Origin: Bacteroidota bacterium
GTDB taxonomy: Bacteria > Bacteroidota > Bacteroidia > Chitinophagales > Chitinophagaceae
NCBI GenBank assembly: GCA_030706635.1
Contig: JAUZOD010000008.1
Location: forward strand, 43,670-107,669
Reading direction: 5' to 3'
Length of the DNA stretch: 64,000 nucleotides
The notes under the pieces were generated by a model, which saw only the letters and a program-made list of their open reading frames with translations, was not told where the DNA came from and did not search any database. Below are positions 44,171 to 52,673 of this stretch, piece by piece (positions within the stretch are counted from its first letter, which is position 1; the number at the start of each line of letters is the position of its first letter). Made by a program: the position numbers and the translations under genes.

Positions 44171-45106
44171 TTAGGAAGAAGGATGTTTTTTATTCCAAAC
44201 CAGAGAAATCAGGATAGAGCTGAGAATGCACACCAGAATCACCACCAGCGAAACGGCAACCGATATTTTTATGTGTACCAGCTCACTCAGCATTTTCAGT
44301 CCGATGAACACCAGCACGGTAGCAATTCCCTGTTGCAGGAAACGGAATTTATGCACAGCACCGCGCAAAAGAAAAAACAAAGAGCGGAGACCCAGCACAG
44401 CAAAAATATTGGAAGTGTAAATCACCAGCCTGTTCTGGGTTATCCCGAATACAGCCGGAATGGAATCCAGTGCAAATATGATGTCTGTCGTAGCCAGCAA
44501 AACAATAACGACAAACAGGGAAGTATAAAATTTCCTGCCCTCTATCCTCAGGGTCAGTCTGCCATCTCCATCGGAGGAAGTCAGTGGCAAAAACCGTTTC
44601 AGAAAACGATAAACCTTATTTCCCTCCAGGTTAACTTCCTGCTCTTTTTTGGCAAAGAACATCGTGAGTCCCGTGTACAGGAGTATCGCTCCAAAAATAT
44701 AGAGCAACCAACTAAACTCCTGCACCAATGCAATACCGGCTGTGATAAAAATGATCCGGAAAAAAACAGCCAGCAAAATACCGATCAGCAGTATGCGGGA
44801 AAAATGAGTCTCCTTTACGCCAAAAAAGGTGAAAATAAGAATGAAAACAAAAATATTATCAATACTGAGACTCCACTCCATCAAATAGGCGCTGAGATAT
44901 TCGAAGGCCACATGCCTGTCTTCATCAAACCATAAAAATAAAAAGAAGGCCAGGGCGAGCACAACCCAGAATGCGGTCAACAGCAAGGCCCTTCTGATGG
45001 TAATGACAGAGCCTTTTTTACTGAGCAAGCCCAGGTCAAAAACCAGGGCCAGCACAAGCACGATGCCGAATATGAGATAGGCCAGTTGAGAATGATTCAA
45101 AACCAA
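44171..45106 (-). CDS. TerC/Alx family membrane protein
   Basis: Inner-membrane protein of about nine helices in the TerC/Alx family, members of which export manganese or metallate exported proteins. The signature is two acidic-containing helices, EWSLSIDNIFVFILIF (about 77) and ATTDIIFALDSIPAVFGIT (about 205). 311 aa. The start is a TTG at 45106; an in-frame TAA at 45113 rules out an upstream one. It lies 19 bp after gldG and 14 bp before murF-alr, so this minus-strand run may be one transcript. No yybP-ykoY-type riboswitch is visible upstream. Confidence 0.9.
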   Translation of the reverse strand: MVLNHSQLAYLIFGIVLVLALVFDLGLLSKKGSVITIRRALLLTAFWVVLALAFFLFLWFDEDRHVAFEYLSAYLMEWSLSIDNIFVFILIFTFFGVKETHFSRILLIGILLAVFFRIIFITAGIALVQEFSWLLYIFGAILLYTGLTMFFAKKEQEVNLEGNKVYRFLKRFLPLTSSDGDGRLTLRIEGRKFYTSLFVVIVLLATTDIIFALDSIPAVFGITQNRLVIYTSNIFAVLGLRSLFFLLRGAVHKFRFLQQGIATVLVFIGLKMLSELVHIKISVAVSLVVILVCILSSILISLVWNKKHPSS

Positions 45107-45125
45107 TAAAATTTAATACTCTTTA

Positions 45126-46838
45126 TTATCCGATGCTGTATTTCCTTTTTCTTATGAATTGAAAGATAACACCACAAAGCAGGATAACCAACAAAGGACC
45201 GGCAATGTTGACCATCTGCCAGAATGTTTTGTTTTCCTCTGTTTTCTCCGGATCCAGAAGTCGCAGGGTATAGTTTTTGGACCTTGCTTCCAGTATGCCG
45301 GACGGGCTTACGCAATAATCCAGGCAATTCTCCAGAAAATCTGTATTCGCGAAAGTATAATTAATATCCTTGCTAAATCCAAGTGGCAGCGGGCCGCGTT
45401 CACTCAGTTCATTCATCACCACGTCGGCGTCCGCGCAAACAATAACCCGGGCGGTTTTTTCTCCGGATCTTAAAAATGGCTGGTGAAAGATCCTGGCCAG
45501 ACTGTCTTCTGTTGCAGCTGAAATCCTGTTGGCATACAGGGAACTGAACTTCCCTTCCAGTAAAACAGCGACGGGAATGTTTTGTTTGTCAAAAGTTCTG
45601 GGATCACCTGCTGTTTTAATACTTTCCAGCGTGATCATGGCGGGCGTGGAGATGGTTCGCGCATTCGGGGAGCTCTGTAAAAGAATAGATTTCCGGATGC
45701 CGGGCGCATTTACCGTATCCACGGAGTTGGCGAACCGCGAAAAAACAGGATCCAGGTTTTTTGAAATGGAACTGGATGGGTTTCCGTCAAGTAACGGATA
45801 GTAGGGCCAGGGCATTAACTGAAGCTGCGGTTTTCCACCCTGGGAACCCACCACGAGGTTGATGCTTGCATTCTGCATATCTTCCACCAGATCCTGGTTG
45901 ATGCGCACGCCGTAGTGGAACAGCAGGTCGTCCAGATTTAGCCCACGGTCATAGGCAATCACTTCTTTACTGGCCTTCAGGCTGTCTGATTCAGCATATA
46001 AGTTATCAATCATGCAGACCAGACTTCCTCCCCGCATGACAAACTGATCCAGCTTGCGTTTTTCCCCATCCGAAAATTTGAGGGATGGCTTAACCATGAT
46101 GAGTGCATTTAGCTGATCCGGAATTACCGGAACACTATCTAAACGCACAATGCCAAACCGGAAATTTCCGCGCAGGTAGTTTATCAGAGCATACACGCGG
46201 AAGTCGAGCGGCTCGCCATTCCCCATCAGGTAACCAACAAACGGAAGAGAATCTCTCACCAGTTTATCAATGGCATTCGCAAATTTATATTCAAGCAGGG
46301 TTTCCGCATTCAGGTAAAGTTGCTCAGGAGATTGCCCCTCACGGCTTCGCTGAACACCCTTGAGCAGATCTACCGGGAAAACCTTATTCTTATATTTTAC
46401 CATGGCTGCCGGGATTACAATCCGCTGGCTTTGCTCTTCGCCTTTTTTTGCCTGGGCAACCACCGTCATTGGCTGGATGCCCATCCGGCTGAGGGAATCC
46501 AGGATCATCGCGCGGGTGGTATCATCTCCTCCTGCCACCGGATCCACGAAACGATAGTGGATATTCCCGTCAGCATAATCATTGAAGTCCTGCAAGACGG
46601 CCTCTGTACTGTTCCGAAGCTTACGCAGGCCAGACTTCAGATTACCCTGGAGATAAATATCAATGTTCACTTCATCGTGCACATTCCTGAGCATTTGTTT
46701 TACCGGAGCACTCAGGGTATATTTTCTCTCACTGCTCAGATCGAAACGCAAAGACCAGAAGGACGCACCGATATTAATGACCAGCAACACGATCAGCAGA
46801 TAGAACCAGCCTGATTTGGAAGAGAATATCTTTTGCAT
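45126..46838 (-). CDS. gldG: Gliding motility ABC transporter-associated protein GldG
   Basis: Part of the GldAFG complex required for gliding in Flavobacterium-type cells. 570 aa, N-terminal membrane helix (WFYLLIVLLVINIGASFWSL), a long periplasmic domain of the GldG/DUF7088 type (LSAPVKQMLRNVHDEVNIDIYL; DQLNALIMVKPSLKFSD; RGGSLVCMIDN), and a C-terminal helix (IAGPLLVILLCGVIFQFIRKRK). It follows gldF by 8 bp, so translation is likely coupled. gldA is not in the window. ATG start. Confidence 0.93.
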   Translation of the reverse strand: MQKIFSSKSGWFYLLIVLLVINIGASFWSLRFDLSSERKYTLSAPVKQMLRNVHDEVNIDIYLQGNLKSGLRKLRNSTEAVLQDFNDYADGNIHYRFVDPVAGGDDTTRAMILDSLSRMGIQPMTVVAQAKKGEEQSQRIVIPAAMVKYKNKVFPVDLLKGVQRSREGQSPEQLYLNAETLLEYKFANAIDKLVRDSLPFVGYLMGNGEPLDFRVYALINYLRGNFRFGIVRLDSVPVIPDQLNALIMVKPSLKFSDGEKRKLDQFVMRGGSLVCMIDNLYAESDSLKASKEVIAYDRGLNLDDLLFHYGVRINQDLVEDMQNASINLVVGSQGGKPQLQLMPWPYYPLLDGNPSSSISKNLDPVFSRFANSVDTVNAPGIRKSILLQSSPNARTISTPAMITLESIKTAGDPRTFDKQNIPVAVLLEGKFSSLYANRISAATEDSLARIFHQPFLRSGEKTARVIVCADADVVMNELSERGPLPLGFSKDINYTFANTDFLENCLDYCVSPSGILEARSKNYTLRLLDPEKTEENKTFWQMVNIAGPLLVILLCGVIFQFIRKRKYSIG

Positions 46839-46846
46839 GTTTCAGG

Positions 46847-47569
46847 CTATCTATTAAACAAATTATTTCTGGTAAGCGTTAGAAAAAACAGGATCACACT
46901 CAGGAAATAAATCAGATCCCGCATGGTGATCAGACCACGGCTCATGTTACGATAATGGAAATCGATGCCGAGCATATCAATATAATAGTCGGCTCCTGCA
47001 GGAAAAGAAGAAATGCCGCTGATGGCATGAAAGCCCGTATAGATCAGAAAGCACGCAAATCCGGATGTGATAAAGGCAACGATGGCATTGCTGGTAAAAC
47101 TGCTGCAGCAAAGGGCTATCGCAGCAAAAACTGCGGTCAGCAGGAACAGGCCGATGTATGCGCCACAGGTTGCGCCCATGTCCATCCCGGATTGTGCAGC
47201 CAGTTGCTGAACAGAAAAAAAATAAATCCAGGTCGGTATCAGGGCGATTCCAATCACCAACAGGGCAGCCAGGTACTTACCATTTACAATCTGCCAAAGC
47301 GTAAGCGGCCTGGATTGAAGGATTTCAAAAGTTCCACTTCTGAACTCTTCTGAAAAACTGCGCATGCTGATGGCGGGAATTAAAAGTAAAAGCACCCAGG
47401 GAGCCAGATCGAAAAATTTTTCAAGACTGGCATAGCCAAAATCCAGGATGCTGCTGTCGGGAAAAACGAAGAGAAGAAGACCTGTAACGAGCAAAAAAAC
47501 GATGATGGCGATGTAGCCGGTTAAACTGCTGAAAAACTGCCTGAATTCCTTTTTGCAAACGGCCCACAT
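46847..47569 (-). CDS. gldF: Gliding motility ABC transporter permease GldF
   Basis: Integral membrane ABC-2-type permease of the GldAFG complex. 240 aa with six predicted helices. Motifs include CKKEFRQFFSSLTGYIAII at the N-terminus, SMRSFSEEFRSGTFEILQSR (the typical cytoplasmic loop), and a C-terminal LTRNNLF. It precedes gldG. The ATG lies 274 bp from the next gene upstream, whose gap holds repeat A5 and a hairpin. The ABC ATPase partner must be encoded elsewhere. Confidence 0.93.
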   Translation of the reverse strand: MWAVCKKEFRQFFSSLTGYIAIIVFLLVTGLLLFVFPDSSILDFGYASLEKFFDLAPWVLLLLIPAISMRSFSEEFRSGTFEILQSRPLTLWQIVNGKYLAALLVIGIALIPTWIYFFSVQQLAAQSGMDMGATCGAYIGLFLLTAVFAAIALCCSSFTSNAIVAFITSGFACFLIYTGFHAISGISSFPAGADYYIDMLGIDFHYRNMSRGLITMRDLIYFLSVILFFLTLTRNNLFNR

Positions 47570-47634
47570 AACACGAAAATAACGAGGGAAAGACTGAATT
47601 GGTAAATAATTTTTTTTAACAAATCATTTTCTTC

Positions 47635-47745
47635 TATATTCGCCCCGCATTAAAAAACAACCTGGAAGAATAATTTTAAAAACCCTGGCTATAGCTTATA
47701 ACCATCCCTACTTGCTTAAAAATCCCGCTTCGGCGGGATTTTATT
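47635..47745 (+). ncRNA. Candidate small RNA with strong terminator (unconfirmed)
   Basis: TATATTCG (47635-47642) resembles a -7 box, and about 75-100 nt downstream stands a 10-bp TTCG-loop hairpin with T-run. Between them there is no ORF, and a short hairpin GGCTATA/TATAACC (47692-47708) is present. The unit could be a small RNA on the plus strand. The -33 box is poor, and the hairpin alone could simply be a terminator for the upstream surface-protein gene. Confidence 0.3.
47719..47742. terminator. TTCG-loop terminator, bidirectional
   Basis: AAAATCCCGC-TTCG-GCGGGATTTT, 10 bp, flanked by A- and T-runs on both sides. It lies just past the 3' end of the minus-strand surface-protein gene (after element A5), so it probably ends that transcript. 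Confidence 0.8.
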
Positions 47746-47749
47746 TTTT

Positions 47750-47828
47750 GTTGACAGTTGACGGTTGACCGATCTCAGGTGCGGATTCAAACCTAAAGTC
47801 CGTCAACTGTCAACTGTCAACCGTCAAC
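47750..47828. repeat. Family A palindromic element A5
   Basis: GTTGACAGTTGACGGTTGAC pairs with GTCAACTGTCAACTGTCAAC-type right arm. Core TCAGGTGCGGATTCAAAC starts at 47775. It lies between the gldF side and the surface-protein 3' end; the stop codon of the latter is 14 bp away. Confidence 0.85.
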
Positions 47829-47842
47829 AAAAATATATCGGG

Positions 47843-50164
47843 CTATTCTACCTTCTTAATAAGCTGCTTTGTAATCATCTGATCTTTATAAAGCACCTGC
47901 AATACGTACATACCGCTCTGCAGATTGCTCAAACTGCTGAGGTCATAGTGATTCAGTCCTTTATAGGCGGCATGGGATGTTTTTGTCAGCAGTCTGCCGT
48001 AAGCGTCATACAGGCTTATGGTCATATCATGATCTTCAGGCGCAGTCATATTGAATGAAATCGAACTGCTGAAGGGATTCAGGAGACCGCTTATTTCCAG
48101 CGGAATATCGCGATTACTCAACAGAATGACCTTACTATAGGCCTGAAACTGCTGATCATTGATACGGATGCGGTACAGCACCTGGCCAACCATGGATTGC
48201 GGGTCCTGAAACTGGTACACGGCCCCATTTCCACCGAACGCCTTACCCGGAACGGTTCCGATAGTGCTGTAATGCATGCCCTGGTCGTCACTTCGCTCAA
48301 CACTATATACGATGTTTTCTGTTTCCTGGGAACTGATCCACTGCAATTGCGCAAATCCATTGCTGACATTCCCCTTTAATGTTACTACGGTGGGGAGCAC
48401 GATCAGGCAATTTACAGTGTACACATACTTAGGGGAAGATGTAATGTATCTGCAATTGGGATCATTCAGACTGCCTGTAGTAGATGCGAGTATGAGCCGG
48501 TAAATAACAATTGGATCCACATTGTTCAGCCTGTAATAACGGGTCACAAGATACTCATACAGGGATGTCACGGGATTGTAGACCGGTATGGAAGAACCGG
48601 AGGCTGCATTTCCCAGGGTATCCAATCCGGGAGAAGTCCAGGTAACGCCGCCATCCACACTTTTTTCAAGCCGCCATTCAGTATAATTATTGAAAAAAGC
48701 GGAGACCTTAAAGCGCACGGTGTCATCGGAACCCTGGCAAAGTGTATCCGGCTTATCGGGGGTCAGGGAGATATTCGGCGTACAGGTTGCTACTCCGATG
48801 TCGTCAATAGCCCAGTCATTCCCGCCGCCACCAGGTGCATTGTTGCGGATATAAATAATCATACTGGTTTGTGTAGGCCCGGTTAAATACGTAAACCCCT
48901 TCCGAATCCACTGCCCGGTATATAAAAGATCGCCTGTCGTATAATAATCGTATCCGTTCACATTGAATGTAAGATTGGGATGAACTCCGGAGGAATCGCC
49001 CGGGCCTGTTGGTTTATAGCCTGTTTTATCAGGAGAATTCCCATTCGAATCGCAGGCGCAACGGGAACAGATATTCCTGAACCAGGCATAATATTGATAA
49101 TAGGTGTTCGGACAAAGATTATTTATCGTATCCATAAAAGCAATCCCTGTTCTGTACGAAGAGTTAATGACAGCCATATATCCTCCCGTACTGTTAACGG
49201 TATCAGCAGCCGGGTTTCCCAGTAAAGGATTGGTTGCTCCCGTATGGTCGCCGATAATATCCCAGATGCCGAATACGCGGTGTGTTTGGGTGGTAGGCGG
49301 AATATTCACATCCGGAATGGGCCAGGTATTCAACGTGGTGTAACCTACGCCGCCCGTACTTGTATTGTTGGAAATATTATAATAATAGTCCTGGGGAGAA
49401 TTCGGTCCAAACAGGTTATATATGTAGTTGCCTGAATTGTCCACTTTTGCGGAAGGGGTTCTATTCTTTGCTTTACCCGAACCGAAAGTCCCGCCGAATT
49501 CGGAAAGAATGGAATTGGTTCCGGATGTATTGGTGCAAATGCCGAGATTTTTGAAGATCATTACATTGTCCATTGCAAATGTATTAGTCAATACACCAAT
49601 GGTTGTAGAAGCATTGGGTCTGTAAGTGATGGATCCGCCGCCCAGGCTGACGGTGTTTCCGTAGGCGCCGGTAACGGTTACGCGGTAACTCGCGATCATA
49701 ATACAGGTGCTTCCGTAAAAAGATGGCTTATCATTGTATGAGACCCGTCCGCGAACAAATGCGGTGGCCCGGGGAGCCGTTTTAAATCCCAGGTTAATCC
49801 TGACATTGCTGCCACTGACATAACCCGCGTCGTCGCCTGTAGCATCGGTAAAACTTTTATATATCTTGCCTTCATTCGTGAGGACGGCCAGTGACCCGGT
49901 AACGTAAGAGGTATTGGCCGGAATAACATCAAAATATCCGCAGCTGTCGGCAAATCCGGTTCCCCCGACCACAAATGTGGCACGGATTTCCAAAACATCA
50001 CCGGGTTCGATGGTTCCTCCAGTCACACCCTTGGTGACATTGACATAACTCTTTCCGAAATCAAAATTTGGAATTTGGGCCTGGGCAGAATAAGCACAAA
50101 ATGCAGGGAGCATCAGGATGCTTAAGATCCGCGAAGTAATCATACTGCGGGTACAGGTTTTCAT
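47843..50164 (-). CDS. Large T9SS-secreted surface protein
   Basis: A 773-aa secreted protein. Signal peptide ending AYSAQAQ. The N-terminal region (about 30-190) is a beta-rich domain with repeated VxxGxxEPGDVLEI-type motifs (DUF11-like conserved repeat). A middle region carries a lectin- or jelly-roll-like segment (WAIDDIGVATC), then an Ig-like segment (TLCQGSDDTVRFKVSAFFNNYTEW). The last 90 residues are the T9SS sorting domain (NPFSSSISFNMTA, LYDAYGRLL, GMYVLQVLYKDQMITKQLIKK). Passenger function unknown, possibly adhesin. ATG start. Confidence 0.85.
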   Translation of the reverse strand: MKTCTRSMITSRILSILMLPAFCAYSAQAQIPNFDFGKSYVNVTKGVTGGTIEPGDVLEIRATFVVGGTGFADSCGYFDVIPANTSYVTGSLAVLTNEGKIYKSFTDATGDDAGYVSGSNVRINLGFKTAPRATAFVRGRVSYNDKPSFYGSTCIMIASYRVTVTGAYGNTVSLGGGSITYRPNASTTIGVLTNTFAMDNVMIFKNLGICTNTSGTNSILSEFGGTFGSGKAKNRTPSAKVDNSGNYIYNLFGPNSPQDYYYNISNNTSTGGVGYTTLNTWPIPDVNIPPTTQTHRVFGIWDIIGDHTGATNPLLGNPAADTVNSTGGYMAVINSSYRTGIAFMDTINNLCPNTYYQYYAWFRNICSRCACDSNGNSPDKTGYKPTGPGDSSGVHPNLTFNVNGYDYYTTGDLLYTGQWIRKGFTYLTGPTQTSMIIYIRNNAPGGGGNDWAIDDIGVATCTPNISLTPDKPDTLCQGSDDTVRFKVSAFFNNYTEWRLEKSVDGGVTWTSPGLDTLGNAASGSSIPVYNPVTSLYEYLVTRYYRLNNVDPIVIYRLILASTTGSLNDPNCRYITSSPKYVYTVNCLIVLPTVVTLKGNVSNGFAQLQWISSQETENIVYSVERSDDQGMHYSTIGTVPGKAFGGNGAVYQFQDPQSMVGQVLYRIRINDQQFQAYSKVILLSNRDIPLEISGLLNPFSSSISFNMTAPEDHDMTISLYDAYGRLLTKTSHAAYKGLNHYDLSSLSNLQSGMYVLQVLYKDQMITKQLIKKVE

Positions 50165-50488
50165 GGTATCGGACTTTTCTGGTTTATCAATACACCAGAA
50201 TGGGTTTAGTCAGTCTAAAAGTAGTGACTCGGCCCGCCAATTCAAATCGTAAATCTACCTTTTGGGGATAACTAGAGCAGGATTAGTGCCATCCATCGAA
50301 AAAATTTGCCTGTCGAAATGCTTAAGTGAAGACATTAGTATTAGAAAATCAGGGACCTATAGAACAGGTGTTCAAGGCAGCCCGCAGAATACACTGGAAG
50401 TCAGCGAAATAGCGATATTCCGGGAATCAAAAGGCTGATACGTCAACCCTCGTGCAGCCAAAACGACCGGATCATTCCGGGTTCCGCG
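50165..50488. other. 324-bp intergenic region between the surface protein and iscA-like gene
   Basis: No ORF on either strand looks real. Next to the surface-protein start is a TTCTGGT/ACCAGAA hairpin (about 50176-50200), probably in its leader. At the other end CCGGA-TCAT-TCCGG (50467-50480) with a minus-strand T-run may terminate the iscA-like gene. I see nothing else in the region. Confidence 0.5.
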
Positions 50489-50821
50489 TCAAACTGCAAA
50501 ACTTTCCCCGCAGGCGCAGGACCTGCTGGCATTGGGATTACTGAAGAAAAACCCTTTTCCGCTTAACCCCTCGGAAAAATCAAGGGTGGTGTTTACGAGA
50601 TACAAAAAGCTTTTCAGATCGGTTACCACCTTCACGCCATTGTCCTCAAATTCCTGATCCATGGGCTTTTTTTCCTTATCGAAATCCATCTTATAACTTA
50701 GCCCCGAGCAGCCGCCACTCACTACAGATACCCGCAGAAAATATTCCGGTTTATCCGCAATAGCGGCTTCCTCCATGAGGCGCTTTACTTTTTCCTTTGC
50801 TTTTTCAGATACGTATATCAT
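50489..50821 (-). CDS. HesB/IscA-family iron-sulfur carrier
   Basis: A-type carrier that delivers Fe-S clusters to target enzymes. 110 aa with the three conserved cysteines: VSGGCSGLSYKM (about 38) and SRSCACGESF (CxC near the C-terminus). ErpA, IscA and SufA subtypes are not separable from this sequence. ATG start. It is downstream of nifS/iscS (cysteine desulfurase) on the same strand, separated by repeat B3; the pair fits a cluster-assembly function. Confidence 0.93.
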   Translation of the reverse strand: MIYVSEKAKEKVKRLMEEAAIADKPEYFLRVSVVSGGCSGLSYKMDFDKEKKPMDQEFEDNGVKVVTDLKSFLYLVNTTLDFSEGLSGKGFFFSNPNASRSCACGESFAV

Positions 50822-50844
50822 GGTGATAATGTAAAGTAATGATC

Positions 50845-50943
50845 AATGTGCTTATGTGAAAATGTGTAAATGCCCCGAGTTACTCCCTCTGAAAATGAAT
50901 TGTCCTCCATTTTCACATGAGCATATTTCCACTTTTACACATT
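50845..50943. repeat. Family B element B3
   Basis: AATGTGCTTATGTGAAAATG followed by TGTAAATG on the left; the right arm ends TTTTCACATGAGCATATTTCC and TTTACACATT. Modules of the form NNNATGTG. The nifS stop TAA (50935-50937) lies inside the right arm. Less regular than B1. Confidence 0.65.
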
Positions 50944-52101
50944 ATTTATCTCTTCCCTCAAACGCTTTACCATCCCCGTAACTTGTTCGATGGTAAAGTT
51001 TATTTCTTCCTCGCTCGTATATTTCCCGAGACCAAACCGTAAAGAACTGTGGGCCAGTCCGTCTTCTATTCCCATTGCCTTCAAAACATAACTGGGTTCG
51101 GGCGAAGCCGAGGTACAGGCAGAACCGGATGATACAGCAATTTCTTTACTCAAACCCATCATCAGCCTGTTGTCATCCACATATTTGAACGAAATATTGC
51201 TAACCTGGGGAAGCCTGGATCCGGTGTTTCCATTTACCTGCGTTTCTTCAATATTTAACAAAGCAACCTCCAGTTTGTTGCGCAGAGCTTTTATCCGGAG
51301 ATTATCCCCCTCCATCTCGTTCATACAGATTTCACAAGCCCTTCCAAATCCCACGATGCCCGGAACATTCAGTGTGCCGCTGCGCCTGCCGTCTTCGTGG
51401 CCGCCCCCGTCCATTTGGGCAGAAAGACGGACACGCGGATTTTTCCGGCGCACATACAATGCTCCCGTCCCCTTTGGACCATAAATTTTATGTGCGCTAA
51501 AGGCCATGAGGTCAATCCCGTCGCGAATCACATCAACCGGCACTTTTCCAACCGCCTGGGTTGCATCAGAAAAGAAAAGGATACCGTGCTTTTTTGCGAT
51601 CCTGCTGATTTCCTGAATCGGTTGCAGAACGCCAATTTCATTGTTGGCATACATCACTGCTATCAATATCGTTTCCGGCCTGATGGCTGACTGCAATTCT
51701 TCCAGATCAAGGAGACCATCCTGCTTAACTCCAAGAAAACTAACGTCTGCGCCCAATTTTTCAACGTGTTTACAGGTATCCAGCACAGCCTTATGTTCGG
51801 TAGCGACTGTAATAATGTGATTTCCTTTTGCCGCATACATCTCGAATACCCCCTTGATGGCAAGGTTGTCGGCCTCCGTGGCACCAGACGTAAAAACAAT
51901 TTCCTCCGGCAGCGCATGGATCAGCGCGGCCACCTGTTCCCTCGCCCATTTTACGGCTTCTTCTGCCTGCCAGCCAAAAAAATGATTGCGGCTGGCTGCA
52001 TTTCCAAACTTTTCGGTGAAATAGGGCAACATAATGTCCAATACCCGCGGGTCACAGGGCGTGGTAGCGTTATAGTCCAGATATACCGGCAGTTTGAGCA
52101 T
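50935..52101 (-). CDS. Cysteine desulfurase, NifS/IscS type
   Basis: PLP enzyme that takes sulfur from cysteine for Fe-S clusters and thio-modifications. The true start is the ATG MLKLPVYLDYNATTPCDPR; the track's longer N-terminus is encoded by repeat B4 and is not real. 388 aa with LDYNATTPCDPRV, TSGATEADNLAIKG, PLP Lys in AFSAHKIYGPKGTG, and the catalytic Cys loop SSGSACTSASPEPS near the C-terminus (IscS-type long loop). The stop comes from a family B module. Confidence 0.94.
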   Translation of the reverse strand: MLKLPVYLDYNATTPCDPRVLDIMLPYFTEKFGNAASRNHFFGWQAEEAVKWAREQVAALIHALPEEIVFTSGATEADNLAIKGVFEMYAAKGNHIITVATEHKAVLDTCKHVEKLGADVSFLGVKQDGLLDLEELQSAIRPETILIAVMYANNEIGVLQPIQEISRIAKKHGILFFSDATQAVGKVPVDVIRDGIDLMAFSAHKIYGPKGTGALYVRRKNPRVRLSAQMDGGGHEDGRRSGTLNVPGIVGFGRACEICMNEMEGDNLRIKALRNKLEVALLNIEETQVNGNTGSRLPQVSNISFKYVDDNRLMMGLSKEIAVSSGSACTSASPEPSYVLKAMGIEDGLAHSSLRFGLGKYTSEEEINFTIEQVTGMVKRLREEINNV

Positions 52102-52116
52102 GTACAAAATTACTGA

Positions 52117-52194
52117 GAAAATGGAGGAATGCGGAAATGTGCTGATGTGGAAATCCTTTGCCTGCCGAAGCCTGGCGAAGGCAGATGAAAATGC
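52117..52194. repeat. Family B element B4 between nifS and mce
   Basis: GAAATGTGCTGATGTGGAAA followed by the 27-nt GC-rich core that starts CTTTGCCTGCCGAAGCC (52156-52182). The core is identical, in reverse complement, to one in B2. This element lies between divergent starts and creates false N-terminal ORF extensions. Confidence 0.75.
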
Positions 52195-52256
52195 CCCCCC
52201 GGAAGCCGATCCACCACCTCTTAAAAATCGTTCGTTCTTTTTCCTCAACTTTGGGA

Positions 52257-52664
52257 ATGCAAAAAATTGATCACATAGGCATTGCCGTTAAAAACCTGGC
52301 CAGTTCAATTCTTCTCTTCGAGAAATTACTGAACAGGTCCTGTTATAAGATTGAAACCGTGGAATCAGAAGCGGTAAAAACGGCTTTTTTTGCATTGGGT
52401 AACGATAAACTGGAACTGCTCGAAAGCACGGACCCTGACGGAATCATTGCCAAATACATCGCAAAACACGGAGAAGGCGTGCACCATATAGCACTAGCCG
52501 TGACAGATATTGAAGCGGAGATGAAAAGACTTGCCGAAGATGGATTTCAGCTTTTACAGGACCGGCCCAGGCCAGGCGCAGATCATAAACTGGTTTGCTT
52601 CCTGCATCCGAAATCAACGAATGGGGTGCTGATTGAACTATGTATGGAGAAGGTCGACGGTTGA
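52257..52664 (+). CDS. mce: Methylmalonyl-CoA epimerase
   Basis: VOC-fold metalloenzyme that interconverts the (R)- and (S)-methylmalonyl-CoA epimers, linking propionyl-CoA and succinyl-CoA. ATG MQKIDHIGIAV chosen; the upstream track extension is repeat sequence. 135 aa, the family length. Metal-binding residues are His in DHIGIAV, His in VHHIALAV and Glu in VLIELC. The last residues and stop (KVDG) run into a short family A palindrome that also holds the stop of convergent rnc. Confidence 0.9.
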   Translation: MQKIDHIGIAVKNLASSILLFEKLLNRSCYKIETVESEAVKTAFFALGNDKLELLESTDPDGIIAKYIAKHGEGVHHIALAVTDIEAEMKRLAEDGFQLLQDRPRPGADHKLVCFLHPKSTNGVLIELCMEKVDG

Positions 52665-52673
52665 CTGTCAACC
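52659..52673. repeat. Minimal family A palindrome shared by the mce and rnc 3' ends
   Basis: GGTTGAC-T-GTCAACC, a perfect 7-bp inverted repeat. It contains the mce stop TGA (52662-52664) and the rnc stop (52668-52670, minus). No loop core. It looks like a reduced family A remnant; chance is also possible. Confidence 0.5.

Noticed and set aside
44156-44935. 259-aa plus-strand ORF opposite terC
   Set aside because: Gln/Asn/His-rich shadow of a hydrophobic membrane protein, a standard artefact of reading helices on the other strand.
52102-52248. Long N-terminal extension of cysteine desulfurase
   Set aside because: The extension is read from family B repeat B4; the ATG at 52101 gives the normal N-terminus.
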